A stretch of 64,000 bases of DNA, from NCBI RefSeq assembly GCF_000212355.1, contig NC_015496.1, positions 1,302,001 through 1,366,000 of the forward strand. Direction: 5' to 3'. The position numbers were made by a program, and so were the translations under genes. This stretch comes from Dokdonia sp. 4H-3-7-5 (lineage in GTDB: Bacteria > Bacteroidota > Bacteroidia > Flavobacteriales > Flavobacteriaceae). Positions 34,930 to 43,896 of this stretch are shown here, piece after piece (the first letter of the stretch is position 1; each line of letters opens with the position of its first letter). A model generated the notes under the pieces. The model ran no database searches, was not told where the DNA came from, and saw only the letters and a program-made list of their open reading frames with translations.

Positions 34930-35109
34930 TATCTAGGATCTATATTTTAACAGTTATTGGCATAAATGTCTCATTTAAGGATGATAAGAGACTACTTTTA
35001 ACAAAGATTGTGAGTTGGTTAAAGAGATATTAACCGGTTATTAACGGAGAAAAGAAACATATCAAAATATCTTTACACTCAACCAATTTTTAATATAAAA
35101 TAGAATCAT

Positions 35110-35484
35110 ATGAGTAAGTCAAGTAATACATTGTTAGCGTTAGTTTTAGGTGGTGCAATAGGTGCAGCAGCAGGAATTTTATATGCTCCAGAAAAAGGAA
35201 CTAAAACGAGAAAGGATCTTTCTAAGAAAGCTAAGAAAGAGCAAGAAAAATTAGTAAAGCAACTTAAGGAAACTAGAGAGTCGCTTACAGATAATGCTCA
35301 GAAAGCTAAGTTAACTTTTGAAGAAAAGTTAAACGACTCTATTTCAACAGCGAGTCATAAAGCAGATGATGTAATCTCAACGTTAGAAACAAAACTAGCT
35401 GAGTTACGTGTACAAAATGCAAAACTTCAAAAAGATGCTGTAGTAGATAAAAATGTTGCCAAAGTGGAGAAAGCATTATCATAA
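35110..35484 (+). CDS. YtxH-domain membrane-associated protein
   Basis: 124-residue protein with an N-terminal glycine-rich hydrophobic helix (LLALVLGGAIGAAAGILYAPEKG) and a Lys/Glu-rich helical remainder, the typical YtxH layout. The family is linked to general stress responses in other bacteria. It is the first of three small adjacent genes that are probably cotranscribed and code for membrane or envelope proteins. A sequence ATATCTTTA (about 35069) close to the -7 consensus lies 30 bases upstream. Confidence 0.88.
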   Translation: MSKSSNTLLALVLGGAIGAAAGILYAPEKGTKTRKDLSKKAKKEQEKLVKQLKETRESLTDNAQKAKLTFEEKLNDSISTASHKADDVISTLETKLAELRVQNAKLQKDAVVDKNVAKVEKALS

Positions 35485-35505
35485 GCCAAAAGAAACCAAT
35501 CAGAT

Positions 35506-35925
35506 ATGGCTTTTGAAAAGTTAACAAATAACCTAAAAGGACTGACAGATAACGGGCAGGAATATGCCAAAGTCACTGCAGAATACTACAAACTAAGCTT
35601 GTTCAAGAATGGAATGAGAGGATTAGTAAGTAGTGCAAACTTAGCTTTGAGAGCAACTTTTGGTCTTATAGCAATGATGTTCTTTTCTATAGGCCTTTCA
35701 ATTGTGATAGGGGAGTCTCTAGATAGCTTGAGTGCAGGATTCTTTATTGTAGGAGGAATTTACTTAGTGATTTTCTTTTTGGTATTTCTTTTTGCCGGAA
35801 AGCCTCTAGAAACTATGTTACTTAAGAAATATAGTAAACTTGCCTTTAGTGATGATTCACTTCCAGATGTTTCACTAGTAGCTCCCGTAGCAACTCAAAA
35901 TATAAACACTGATGAGAGAATATAG
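35506..35925 (+). CDS. Phage-holin-like membrane protein (DUF1469 type)
   Basis: 139-residue protein with two hydrophobic helices (about 45-65 and 75-105, MMFFSIGLSIVIG and AGFFIVGGIYLVIFFLVFLFAG) and a polar N-terminus, matching the putative holin-superfamily/DUF1469 pattern. Such proteins accompany YtxH genes in Bacteroidetes and are not phage genes. Overlaps the next gene by 14 bases. Confidence 0.8.
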   Translation: MAFEKLTNNLKGLTDNGQEYAKVTAEYYKLSLFKNGMRGLVSSANLALRATFGLIAMMFFSIGLSIVIGESLDSLSAGFFIVGGIYLVIFFLVFLFAGKPLETMLLKKYSKLAFSDDSLPDVSLVAPVATQNINTDERI

Positions 35926-36172
35926 TAGTTTTGAACAAATAGAGCATGACCTTAAAATCCTTAAACTTAAAAGACAAATAAGTGAGGAGGAAGTAAGGCT
36001 TAATGTAAATGGAGCTAAAAACGGTATGAGTTCTGGATTTTCTCCGGTATCCTCATTAGGAACTTTAGTAGGATCATTACTCCAAAAGGCGGTGGTAGCT
36101 AAATTACTAAGTACAATTTTTGGATATAAACGTGTTAAGGAAGTAAATAGAGAAGGAGAATACAAAGCTTAA
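35912..36172 (+). CDS. Small hypothetical protein of YtxH/holin-like cluster (DUF6327-like)
   Basis: 86 residues, with charged helical N-terminus (IEHDLKILKLKRQISEEEV), a small Gly/Ser-rich hydrophobic part (SSLGTLVGSLLQKAVVAKLL) and a basic tail. I recall a similar third gene in Bacteroidetes YtxH operons, but the family name is uncertain. Coupled to the holin-like gene by a 14-base overlap. Confidence 0.7.
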   Translation: MREYSSFEQIEHDLKILKLKRQISEEEVRLNVNGAKNGMSSGFSPVSSLGTLVGSLLQKAVVAKLLSTIFGYKRVKEVNREGEYKA

Positions 36173-36193
36173 CTGACTTATTTTATAAATAAT

Positions 36194-36228
36194 AAAACCC
36201 CAAGAACAGCTTGTTCTTGGGGTTTTTT
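36194..36228. terminator. Bidirectional terminator between stress trio and SPFH gene
   Basis: AAAACCCCAAGAACA/TGTTCTTGGGGTTTT with T-runs on both strands, between convergent genes. Confidence 0.88.
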
Positions 36229-36247
36229 ATGAGCCTAATTGTAATTA

Positions 36248-37207
36248 TTAATCTTCTTGAGCGTCTCTCTTCTTCTTATTGATAATACCTTTTGCTTCAT
36301 TATCTTTTTTCATTTGCTCTCCTATTTGATTAGAAGCTACAAATGAAGTAATCATATCATTAAGCATATTACTACCAGCTTGTGGGGAGTTAGGCATTAA
36401 GATAAGGTTAGAATTAGTTTGCTCACCCATAGACTGTAATGTATCATAGTGTTGAGTAACTACAATAAGTGCAGATGCTTCTTGAGAATTAATACCCACA
36501 TTATTTAGAACATCTACAGACTCTTCAAGACCACGAGCAATCTCTCTACGCTGGTCTGCAATACCTTGTCCTTGTAAACGCTTAGACTCTGCTTCTGCAC
36601 GAGCTTTTGCTACAATCTTGATACGATCTGCTTCTGCTTCAAACTCTGCAGCTACTTTCTCGCGTTCTGCTGCATTAATTCTGTTCATAGCTGCCTTTAC
36701 CTGCATATCTGGATCAATGTCTGTTACAAGGGTTTTAATGATGTCAAAACCATAACTAGACATAGCTTCGTTAAGCTCACGCTTTACTGCAATGGCAATA
36801 TCATCCTTACGCTCAAAAACGTCATCTAATTTCATTTTTGGAACCTCCGCTCTTACTACGTCAAATACGTAAGAAGTAATCTGATCATGCGGATTTTCAA
36901 GTTTATAAAATGCGTCATACACTTTATCTTTTACTACTTGAAACTGTACAGATATCTTAAGACGTACAAAAACGTCATCTTTAGTTTTAGTTTCAACAAC
37001 AACATCAAGCTGCTGTATTTTTAAATTGATACGACCTGCAATTTTATCAAATACAGGGATTTTAAATTGAAGTCCCGAGTTACGCACTCCAATGAATTTT
37101 CCAAAACGCTCCACAACGGCGGCGGTTTGCTGTTTAACCATAAATATCCCTGAGAGGATAATAAGTATGGCTAGTACTACTAATACTGGTAAAAGAATCT
37201 GTCCCAT
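36248..37207 (-). CDS. SPFH/band 7 domain protein (stomatin-like)
   Basis: 319-residue membrane-anchored scaffold. One N-terminal helix (about 5-25, LLPVLVVLAILIILSGIF) precedes the SPFH domain (about 30-220), beginning VKQQTAAVVERFGKF and containing SVQFQVVKDKVYDAFYKLENPHDQI. A coiled-coil flotillin-like stretch rich in Glu and Ala follows (about 180-240). Stomatin-type proteins organise membrane proteases or ion channels in lipid microdomains; no NfeD partner gene is adjacent. It converges on the YtxH trio. Confidence 0.93.
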   Translation of the reverse strand: MGQILLPVLVVLAILIILSGIFMVKQQTAAVVERFGKFIGVRNSGLQFKIPVFDKIAGRINLKIQQLDVVVETKTKDDVFVRLKISVQFQVVKDKVYDAFYKLENPHDQITSYVFDVVRAEVPKMKLDDVFERKDDIAIAVKRELNEAMSSYGFDIIKTLVTDIDPDMQVKAAMNRINAAEREKVAAEFEAEADRIKIVAKARAEAESKRLQGQGIADQRREIARGLEESVDVLNNVGINSQEASALIVVTQHYDTLQSMGEQTNSNLILMPNSPQAGSNMLNDMITSFVASNQIGEQMKKDNEAKGIINKKKRDAQED

Positions 37208-37371
37208 ATTGGATATTTTTAAAAATTATTGATGGTGATTATTGTAATCTTAAAGATAAGTAGCCATAATCGATAAAATGTAACACATAAAATAAAAGTT
37301 TCCTGATTCCTTTTAAGTTATTATATCTTAGAGCCATTGTTTTAAGTGTAACCCTATTTTAAAAATCCCCT

Positions 37372-38043
37372 ATGAAATATTTATTACTACTTGCTTTACT
37401 GCTTATAACGTTCACAACAATGTATGCTCAATCTTATAGGAACAACGGTAATTATAACCGTATAGGCCTTCAAGGTAAAGTTGCATTCATGGATATAGAT
37501 ACAAAGAACTTTGATGTACAAGGAGAAGCTGGTTTTCTAGCGGGTTTTACTACTAGAGGAAATGTGTATAATAACTGGGGAATGGTTTACGGGATTGATT
37601 TGTTAAGTACTGCGATTACAGTTCAAACAACTTCTTTAGATCAACTTACTAGTGAGGATACTCAATACAATATCATAGGTGCGCAGCTTAATCTATTACT
37701 CAGTTATAACTTAATTGCAAACCATCTAGCAGTAGACATTGGACCTGCACTACTAATTAACAGCAAAATGAAGCTTGATAATTCTAGGCAAAACACAAAT
37801 ATAGTAACCGGATATAACACACTTACCGCAAGTGATATACAAGAAATATCTCGAGTAAATGGTTTTGGTATCTTAGGACTTACAGGTGGTTTTGAACACG
37901 TGAGGCTCACGCTACAGTACCAATATGGATTTACAAACATCCTCAATAATCTTAATGAGCAAAACCTTGTAATTGATAACAATGCAAGAGATTTTAAAGG
38001 CAATGCATCACTAATCACTGCAGGAGTTGTATTTTATTTATGA
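37372..38043 (+). CDS. Outer-membrane beta-barrel protein (PorT-like)
   Basis: Exported protein of 223 residues: signal peptide ending TMYA-Q, then alternating strands rich in Tyr, Asn, Gly and Gln, ending in a strand with an aromatic-rich terminus (ASLITAGVVFYL), as expected of an 8-strand outer-membrane barrel. It belongs to the general OMP_b-brl group of Bacteroidetes. Specific function unknown. Followed by a strong terminator. Confidence 0.8.
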   Translation: MKYLLLLALLLITFTTMYAQSYRNNGNYNRIGLQGKVAFMDIDTKNFDVQGEAGFLAGFTTRGNVYNNWGMVYGIDLLSTAITVQTTSLDQLTSEDTQYNIIGAQLNLLLSYNLIANHLAVDIGPALLINSKMKLDNSRQNTNIVTGYNTLTASDIQEISRVNGFGILGLTGGFEHVRLTLQYQYGFTNILNNLNEQNLVIDNNARDFKGNASLITAGVVFYL

Positions 38044-38056
38044 ACTATCGGTAAAA

Positions 38057-38093
38057 AATTAAGGCTACAAATCAATGATTTGTAGCCTTAATT
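38057..38093. terminator. Bidirectional terminator between barrel gene and gltX
   Basis: ATTAAGGCTACAAATC/GATTTGTAGCCTTAAT stem of 16 base pairs between convergent genes. Confidence 0.85.
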
Positions 38094-38113
38094 AATAATG
38101 TGATGTATAACAG

Positions 38114-39631
38114 TTATCCTAGTGTGGTAATTGCATAACCTATACGTCGTAATGTTTCTTCTTTGCCAATGGTGGTAGCAATATCAAAAACATCAGGTCC
38201 TTGCATAGCGCCCACAAGTGATAATCTAAAAGGTTGCATTACTTTTCCAAAACCTAATTCCTTTGCTACAATCCACTCCTTAAGAGTTGTTTGAGCTTCT
38301 ATTGTTGTGAAGTTAGATACACTAGATAATATAATTTTCACCTCTTCCATGATGGCCGCCGTATCTTCTTTCCAAGCTTTCTTGGCTGCCTTTTCATCAA
38401 ACTCTGTTGGAGCAGTAAAGAAGTAACTTCCTAATGTCCATAAATCTTCTACAAAGATGGCGCGTTCTTTAATTAAATCAACTACGTGTGTTGTGTACTC
38501 CTCTGTAGTAGTTACATTCTTATCCTTTAAGAATGTCATAAATTGATCTGCTATAAGTGCTACAGGAGATTCTTGCATATACTGCTGCTGGAACCACTTT
38601 GTCTTTTCTGGATCAAATTTTGCTCCAGCTTTATTAACACGTTTTAAGTCAAAAGCTGCTACAAGCTCTTCTAGACTAAAAATTTCTTGTTCCGTTCCAG
38701 GATTCCATCCTAAAAAGGCAAGCATGTTTACCATGGCTTCTGCAAAGTAACCGTCTTCTCTGTATCCAGAAGAAATTTCGTTTGATTTTGGATCTTCCCA
38801 TTGTAGCGGAAAGACTGGAAATCCTAGCTTATCACCATCACGCTTACTTAATTTTCCTTTCCCTACAGGCTTAAGAATAAGCGGTAAGTGAGCAAATACT
38901 GGTGCATCCCATCCAAAGGCTCTATACAATAACACGTGTAACGCTAGAGATGGTAACCACTCTTCACCACGTATCACATGAGTAATTTCCATTAAATGAT
39001 CATCTACTATGTTTGCTAGGTGATAGGTAGGCATCCCGTCAGATTTAAATAACACCTTATCATCTAGAATATTAGTATCAATCTCCATAGCACCACGTAT
39101 TTCATCACGTAGTTGTAATACTTCATCTTGAGGAGATTTAAAACGTATCACATAATTTTCGCCAGCGGCTATACGCTTCTCTGTTTCCTCTTGCGATAGA
39201 ACGAGAGAGTTATCTAGTTTAAGGCGATTGTGCCAGTTATAGATAAAGGTTTTGCCGTTTGCTTCGTGATCTTTTCTGTGTGCATCAAGACTTTCGGCAG
39301 TATCAAATGCATAGTAAGCATTATTTGAGTCGACTAACGCTTTCGCGAAAGCGTGATACTTATCCTTACGTTCACTTTGTCTATAAGGTCCAAATCCGCC
39401 ATCTTTTGTAGGTCCCTCGTCATATGAAATACCGCACCAGTCTAGACTCTCACGTATATAATCTTCTGCACCAGGTACATAGCGATTTTGATCTGTATCT
39501 TCTATACGGAGGATAAAAGTACCTCCATGTTTTTTTGCAAATAAATAATTAAAAAGCGCCGTACGCACACCACCGATGTGCAATGGCCCAGTAGGTGAAG
39601 GTGCAAATCGCACCCGAACGTTTTGAGACAT
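38114..39631 (-). CDS. gltX: Glutamyl-tRNA synthetase
   Basis: Charges tRNA-Glu; 505 residues, full length. The class I HIGH motif appears as PSPTGPLHIGG at residue 12 and KMSKS as GKLSKRDGD near residue 263. A palindrome copy (39338-39353) falls at HAFAKALVD near residue 96, replacing a segment that is variable in other flavobacterial GltX proteins without changing length, judging by memory. Minus strand, with a clear TATCTTTG promoter element 16 bases upstream; nothing else in its transcript. Confidence 0.96.
   Translation of the reverse strand: MSQNVRVRFAPSPTGPLHIGGVRTALFNYLFAKKHGGTFILRIEDTDQNRYVPGAEDYIRESLDWCGISYDEGPTKDGGFGPYRQSERKDKYHAFAKALVDSNNAYYAFDTAESLDAHRKDHEANGKTFIYNWHNRLKLDNSLVLSQEETEKRIAAGENYVIRFKSPQDEVLQLRDEIRGAMEIDTNILDDKVLFKSDGMPTYHLANIVDDHLMEITHVIRGEEWLPSLALHVLLYRAFGWDAPVFAHLPLILKPVGKGKLSKRDGDKLGFPVFPLQWEDPKSNEISSGYREDGYFAEAMVNMLAFLGWNPGTEQEIFSLEELVAAFDLKRVNKAGAKFDPEKTKWFQQQYMQESPVALIADQFMTFLKDKNVTTTEEYTTHVVDLIKERAIFVEDLWTLGSYFFTAPTEFDEKAAKKAWKEDTAAIMEEVKIILSSVSNFTTIEAQTTLKEWIVAKELGFGKVMQPFRLSLVGAMQGPDVFDIATTIGKEETLRRIGYAITTLG
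39338..39353. repeat. Palindromic element copy, in gltX (AFAKA frame)
   Basis: Perfect CGCTTTCGCGAAAGCG, encoding HAFAKAL on the minus strand. Confidence 0.95.
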
Positions 39632-39647
39632 AGTCTTAGATTTTGTG

Positions 39648-39655
39648 CAAAGATA
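39648..39655 (-). promoter_or_regulatory. Promoter -7 element (TATCTTTG) of gltX
   Basis: The minus strand reads TATCTTTG, 16 bases before the gltX ATG at 39631. An inverted repeat AAGCCTTT/AAAGGCTT (39661-39678) lies just upstream. Confidence 0.6.
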
Positions 39656-39718
39656 CTTTTAAGCCTTTAAAAAGGCTTAACGAATACCGTTTAAAGTTTT
39701 TTATGAAGATCACAGTGA

Positions 39719-39726
39719 TATCTTTG
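39719..39726 (+). promoter_or_regulatory. Promoter -7 element (TATCTTTG) of DUF4175 gene
   Basis: TATCTTTG, 71 bases before the ATG at 39798, divergent from the gltX promoter. Confidence 0.45.
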
Positions 39727-39797
39727 TAAATGTTGACATCCTCTTAAAACATAATAAAATAGTACTTTAGAGGTTGCTATAAAGAGAATTAGGATAG

Positions 39798-42700
39798 ATG
39801 ACGAATAGATTTGAAAAAATAGAGAAGAAGCTAGAGGGATTTATTAGAAAATATTACACTAATGAATTGCTGCGCGGTGCAATATTTTTTTTTGCACTAG
39901 GTCTATTTTATTTCTTAATCACACTGCTCATTGAGTATTTTTTCTGGCTTAGTCCAGCTGGAAGAACCGTTCTTTTCTGGGCGTTTATAGTAGTAGAGGT
40001 TGCTTTACTCATCAAGTTTATAGCAGTACCACTAGCCAGATTATTTAAATTGTCAAAAGGTATCAACTACAAGGATGCTGCTAGTTTGATAGGAAATTAT
40101 TTTCCAGAAGTAAGCGACAAGCTTATAAACACCTTGCAATTACATAGTGAAGTAACAGACTCAGAATTAATGCTCGCAAGTATAGAGCAGAAGAGTGAAG
40201 AGCTTGAGCCTATCCCTTTTAGACTAGCTATAGATTTTACAAAAAATAAGAAGTACCTCAAATACGCTGCTATACCTGTAGTTATATTTCTCATTGCAAA
40301 CTATGCAGGGAAGGAAAAGGTTTTCTCAACAAGTTATGAGCGTGTTGTAAATTACAACGAGGCATATGAGCCACCAGCACCGTTTAGTTTTTATATAGTC
40401 AATGAGAATTTACAGGCTATTGAAAATAAAGATTTTGAGTTGCGCGTGCGCACACTGGGAGATATAATTCCTGAGGAGGCGTCTGTGAGATTTAATGATG
40501 AGGTGTATTTTCTACAGCAAATTGCTCTGGGAGAGTATAGCTATATATTTGAACAGCCTACAGAAAATATCACCTTTAATCTTAAAGGTAATAAAGTCGT
40601 ATCCCAGCCTTATACTATCGAGGTACTCAAGGTTCCTGTACTTATGGATTTTGATATGGAACTCAACTATCCTGCACATACTCGCAAAGGAAAAGAGACT
40701 GTAAAAAATACGGGCAATGCAATTATTCCAGAAGGAACTACCGTTTCTTGGAATATAAGTACGAGGCAGACGGATGGAGTAGATCTTGTGCTTAAGGATA
40801 CTATTATCCCTTTCGCTTTAAGCGAAAATGTGACAACCTCAAAAGTTTTCAAAGCAGTAAAGCGTATCTATAATAACACGAGTTATGAAGTAAGTACGAG
40901 TAATAGCCAACTGAAAAATTATGAAAATCTAGCATATAATTTACAAGTCTTAAAAGATCAGTATCCTCAAATATCCTTGGAAGCAAAAAAAGATACTGTA
41001 AACGAGCAGCAGAATTATTTCTACGGAAAAGTGAGCGACGATTACGGGCTTAAAAAATTACAAATTGTTTATTATCCTTCAGAGAGTGATAATAAACAGT
41101 ATGACGAAATCAGTATTTCAAAGGGTAATGTAGATCAGTTTATTTATGCATTCCCTAATAATCTTGATTTACAAGAAGGAGTAAATTATGAGTATTATTT
41201 TGAGGTTTTTGATAATGATGCCATCCATCGTTTTAAAAGTACAAAGAGCACGATATATAGTTTTGTAAAACTTACAGATGATGAGCTTAAAAATAAACAG
41301 CTTGAGCAACAACAAAAATCTATAGGTAATCTTGATAAGTCCCTACAGAAGATGAAGGATAGTGAGAAGGAATTACAAGAAATCTCACGAACTCAGAAGG
41401 AGAAAAAGCAGCTGAGTTTTAACGATCAAAAGAAACTTGATAGCTTTCTTAAACGCCAGAAGCAGCAAGAGGAGATGATGAAAGATTTTTCTAAACAGTT
41501 AAAGGAGAATCTAGACGAGTTTCAAAAAGAAGAGGAGCTTACAGATGAGGATAAAGAAAAACTGAAGGAACGTCTAGAGCGTCAAGAAAAGAAAGCAAAG
41601 GAAAATGAAAAGCTCTTAAAAGAATTACAAGAGCTTCGAGAGAAAATGCCAAAAGAAGAACTCTCTGAAAAGCTTGAGGAACTTGAAAAGCAAAATAAAA
41701 ATAATAAGCGCAACCTAGAGCAAATGGTTGAGCTTACAAAGCGTTATTATGTTCAGAAAAAGACCGAGCAAATTGCTCGTGACTTAGAGGAACTCGCAAA
41801 AAAACAAGAAGATTTAAGTAAGAAGGAAGGAAAAGAAAATACTAAGGAAAAGCAAGATGAACTCAACGAAGAGTTCAAAAAACTTGAGGAAGCGCTAAAG
41901 GATCTTGAAAAAGAAAACCAAGAACTTAAAAAACCTATGGACCTTCCTGGTGACGAAAAGAAACAAGAAGAAATCAAAGAAGAGCAGGAGGGAGCTAGTG
42001 AAGAACTAGAAAAACAAGAGGATCAAGAACAACAAGACGGAACACCCCAGGATAAATCTAGTGCTCAAGCGAAACAGAAAAAGGCTGCAGAAAAGATGAA
42101 GCAAATGAGTAAGTCTATGCAGTCTCAAATGCAAATGGGTGGTGAGGAAAGTCTGGAAGAAGATGCAGAGATGTTACGCCAGATACTAGATAATCTTCTT
42201 GTTTTTAGTTTTGAAGAAGAGACTATAATGATGGAATTTCGTAAGATGGATGGGAAGAATCCTAATTACGCACGTAAATTAAGAAGGCAAAATGTACTCA
42301 AACAAAATTTCAAACATATAGATGATAGTTTATATGCATTGTCACTGCGTCAGCCTAAACTCGATGAGATTATCAATGAGACCTTAGTCGATATTGATTA
42401 CAGCATGGATCAAGCACTATCAAGACTTGCCGAAAATCAAATAATGCAAGGTGTAAGTAGCCAGCAATATGTTATAACTGGAACTAATAAACTAGCAGAC
42501 TTCCTTAGTCAGACGTTAGATAATATGCAAAATGCAATGATGTCTGGTAGCGGCTCCGGTAAAGGAAAGGGTATGGGCATGGGTTCTGGCAGTGGAAGTG
42601 GGGAACAACTGCCTGATATCATACAGAGTCAAGAAGAACTCAATAAGAAAATGGGTGAGGGTAAAAAACCCGGAGATGGAAATGAAGGTGAAGGTAAGGA

Positions 42701-43319
42701 AGGAGAATCTGGTGAAGGTTCTGAAGGTAAAGAAGGACAAGGAAAAGGAGGCGGTGATCAACCTGGATCTGAAGGCGAGGGAGGAAAAGAAGGCGAAGGT
42801 GAAGGTGGTCAAGGTGGAGGAAAAGGCTCGAGTAATAGTGATTTAAAAGGTGATGGAAATGGCGAGAATGGAGGTGGAGAAAATGGAGATGGACAAAGCG
42901 ATGAGTATGAGCAGGGACTTCTTTATGAAATTTATAAAGAGCAGTCTAAGTTAAGACAACAACTAGAAGATGCTATTCAAAGGGAAGGTCTTGGGGATAA
43001 TGCAGAGAAGCTGGTAAAAGATATGAAGGATGTTGAGCAGCAATTATTAGATAAAGGTTTTAATAATGAAACGTTACAACGTATGACTAATCTTAAGCAC
43101 GAACTACTTAAACTTAAAGAGGCAACGTTGCAACAAGGTGAAGAGAATAAGCGTGAAGCAAATACCAACGTAAAGGAGTTTGCAAATCCTGTGAATAGTG
43201 CGCTCGAAAAAGCCAAAAAGTATTTTAACACGACAGAAATATTAAACAGAAATGCACTTCCGCTTAAGGAAGAATACAAGCGTAAAGTGCAAGATTACTT
43301 CCAGAAAAACAATGATTGA
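39798..43319 (+). CDS. DUF4175 family large membrane protein
   Basis: 1173-residue protein. Two or three membrane helices lie at about 25-50, 55-80 and 152-170. A folded, probably extracytoplasmic region follows to about 500, then a very long coiled coil (about 500-780) extremely rich in Glu, Lys and Gln. From about 914 to 1034 it is a low-complexity Gly/Ser/Glu/Lys stretch that is also repetitive as DNA, followed by a helical end. This is the layout of DUF4175 proteins, which occur beside ybeY and mnmG in Flavobacteriaceae. Function unknown; the shape suggests spanning the envelope. Its stop overlaps the ybeY start by eight bases, so the two are coupled. Confidence 0.9.
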   Translation: MTNRFEKIEKKLEGFIRKYYTNELLRGAIFFFALGLFYFLITLLIEYFFWLSPAGRTVLFWAFIVVEVALLIKFIAVPLARLFKLSKGINYKDAASLIGNYFPEVSDKLINTLQLHSEVTDSELMLASIEQKSEELEPIPFRLAIDFTKNKKYLKYAAIPVVIFLIANYAGKEKVFSTSYERVVNYNEAYEPPAPFSFYIVNENLQAIENKDFELRVRTLGDIIPEEASVRFNDEVYFLQQIALGEYSYIFEQPTENITFNLKGNKVVSQPYTIEVLKVPVLMDFDMELNYPAHTRKGKETVKNTGNAIIPEGTTVSWNISTRQTDGVDLVLKDTIIPFALSENVTTSKVFKAVKRIYNNTSYEVSTSNSQLKNYENLAYNLQVLKDQYPQISLEAKKDTVNEQQNYFYGKVSDDYGLKKLQIVYYPSESDNKQYDEISISKGNVDQFIYAFPNNLDLQEGVNYEYYFEVFDNDAIHRFKSTKSTIYSFVKLTDDELKNKQLEQQQKSIGNLDKSLQKMKDSEKELQEISRTQKEKKQLSFNDQKKLDSFLKRQKQQEEMMKDFSKQLKENLDEFQKEEELTDEDKEKLKERLERQEKKAKENEKLLKELQELREKMPKEELSEKLEELEKQNKNNKRNLEQMVELTKRYYVQKKTEQIARDLEELAKKQEDLSKKEGKENTKEKQDELNEEFKKLEEALKDLEKENQELKKPMDLPGDEKKQEEIKEEQEGASEELEKQEDQEQQDGTPQDKSSAQAKQKKAAEKMKQMSKSMQSQMQMGGEESLEEDAEMLRQILDNLLVFSFEEETIMMEFRKMDGKNPNYARKLRRQNVLKQNFKHIDDSLYALSLRQPKLDEIINETLVDIDYSMDQALSRLAENQIMQGVSSQQYVITGTNKLADFLSQTLDNMQNAMMSGSGSGKGKGMGMGSGSGSGEQLPDIIQSQEELNKKMGEGKKPGDGNEGEGKEGESGEGSEGKEGQGKGGGDQPGSEGEGGKEGEGEGGQGGGKGSSNSDLKGDGNGENGGGENGDGQSDEYEQGLLYEIYKEQSKLRQQLEDAIQREGLGDNAEKLVKDMKDVEQQLLDKGFNNETLQRMTNLKHELLKLKEATLQQGEENKREANTNVKEFANPVNSALEKAKKYFNTTEILNRNALPLKEEYKRKVQDYFQKNND

Positions 43320-43719
43320 ATTTAATAGTACAAATGATTTTGAATTATCAAATCCTGAAGAGTTACTTCAGTGGTTAACATCTGTGATAGAATCCGAGCA
43401 AAAACAAATGGGGGAGATCAATTACATTTTTTGTGATGATGCCTACTTGCATAAACTCAATGTTGAATATTTGAATCATGACACGCTTACAGATGTAATC
43501 AGTTTTGACTACACGAGTGGAGATGTAATTAGTGGGGATGTATATATTTCTGTAGAGCGTGTTGAGGATAATGCTGCAGATTTTAAAACCTCTTTTAAAG
43601 ACGAATTAAGCCGTGTTATGGTTCATGGACTACTGCACTATTGCGGTTATAAAGATAAGAGTGATGATGAGGCTAAGGAGATGAGAGCAAAGGAAAATTT
43701 ATATTTATCAGTTAGATAA
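43312..43719 (+). CDS. ybeY: Endoribonuclease YbeY (rRNA maturation factor)
   Basis: Metal-dependent endoribonuclease needed for 16S rRNA 3'-end maturation, 135 residues from ATG 43312 (MIEFNSTND). The characteristic LTDVISFDY and zinc motif HGLLHYCGYKD are present; the first two histidines of the motif are intact and the third ligand is an Asp/Lys-rich variant GYKDKSDDE typical of this group. The upstream in-frame extension inside the DUF4175 gene is rejected. Cytoplasmic, coupled with DUF4175. Confidence 0.93.
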   Translation: MIEFNSTNDFELSNPEELLQWLTSVIESEQKQMGEINYIFCDDAYLHKLNVEYLNHDTLTDVISFDYTSGDVISGDVYISVERVEDNAADFKTSFKDELSRVMVHGLLHYCGYKDKSDDEAKEMRAKENLYLSVR

Positions 43720-43776
43720 GTAGTAATTTTCTTACAGCGCTCTATTTCAAGGTTTAACATCTGTCCCAGCGGGAAG

Positions 43777-43809
43777 TTGTGTTAGAGAGAATTAAAGGCT
43801 GTATCTTTG
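43777..43809 (+). promoter_or_regulatory. Promoter of mnmG (TTG-N22-TATCTTTG)
   Basis: A -33 TTG at 43777-43779 and a -7 TATCTTTG at 43802-43809 with spacing of 22 match the Bacteroidetes consensus. A palindrome copy and a parS site follow in the leader. Confidence 0.6.
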
Positions 43810-43834
43810 CACGCCTTTAAAAGAATGTATATAA

Positions 43835-43850
43835 CGCTTTCGCGAAAGCG
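43835..43850. repeat. Palindromic element copy, mnmG leader
   Basis: Perfect ACGCTTTCGCGAAAGCGT followed by AA, between the mnmG promoter and the parS site. Confidence 0.95.
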
Positions 43851-43880
43851 TAACTTCTCTTAGAGATATTAATATTTTAA

Positions 43881-43896
43881 TGTTCCACGTGAAACA
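43881..43896. promoter_or_regulatory. parS site 1 (ParB binding)
   Basis: TGTTCCACGTGAAACA is identical to the B. subtilis-type parS sequence. It ends exactly one base before the mnmG ATG. ParB binding here would load the chromosome-partition complex near the origin and could also affect mnmG translation or transcription. Confidence 0.9.

Noticed and set aside
35506-35925. Holin-like gene as evidence for a prophage
   Set aside because: The protein belongs to a chromosomal membrane family accompanying YtxH; no phage structural, lysis or integration genes are nearby.
40810-40827. Palindrome-like TTTCGCTTTAAGCGAAA resembling the repeat family
   Set aside because: Its centre is TTTAA instead of CGCG and it shares only the outer letters; not counted as a family copy.
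42516-42846. Long frames on both strands inside the DUF4175 gene
   Set aside because: They are shadows of the Gly/Glu-rich low-complexity coding region.
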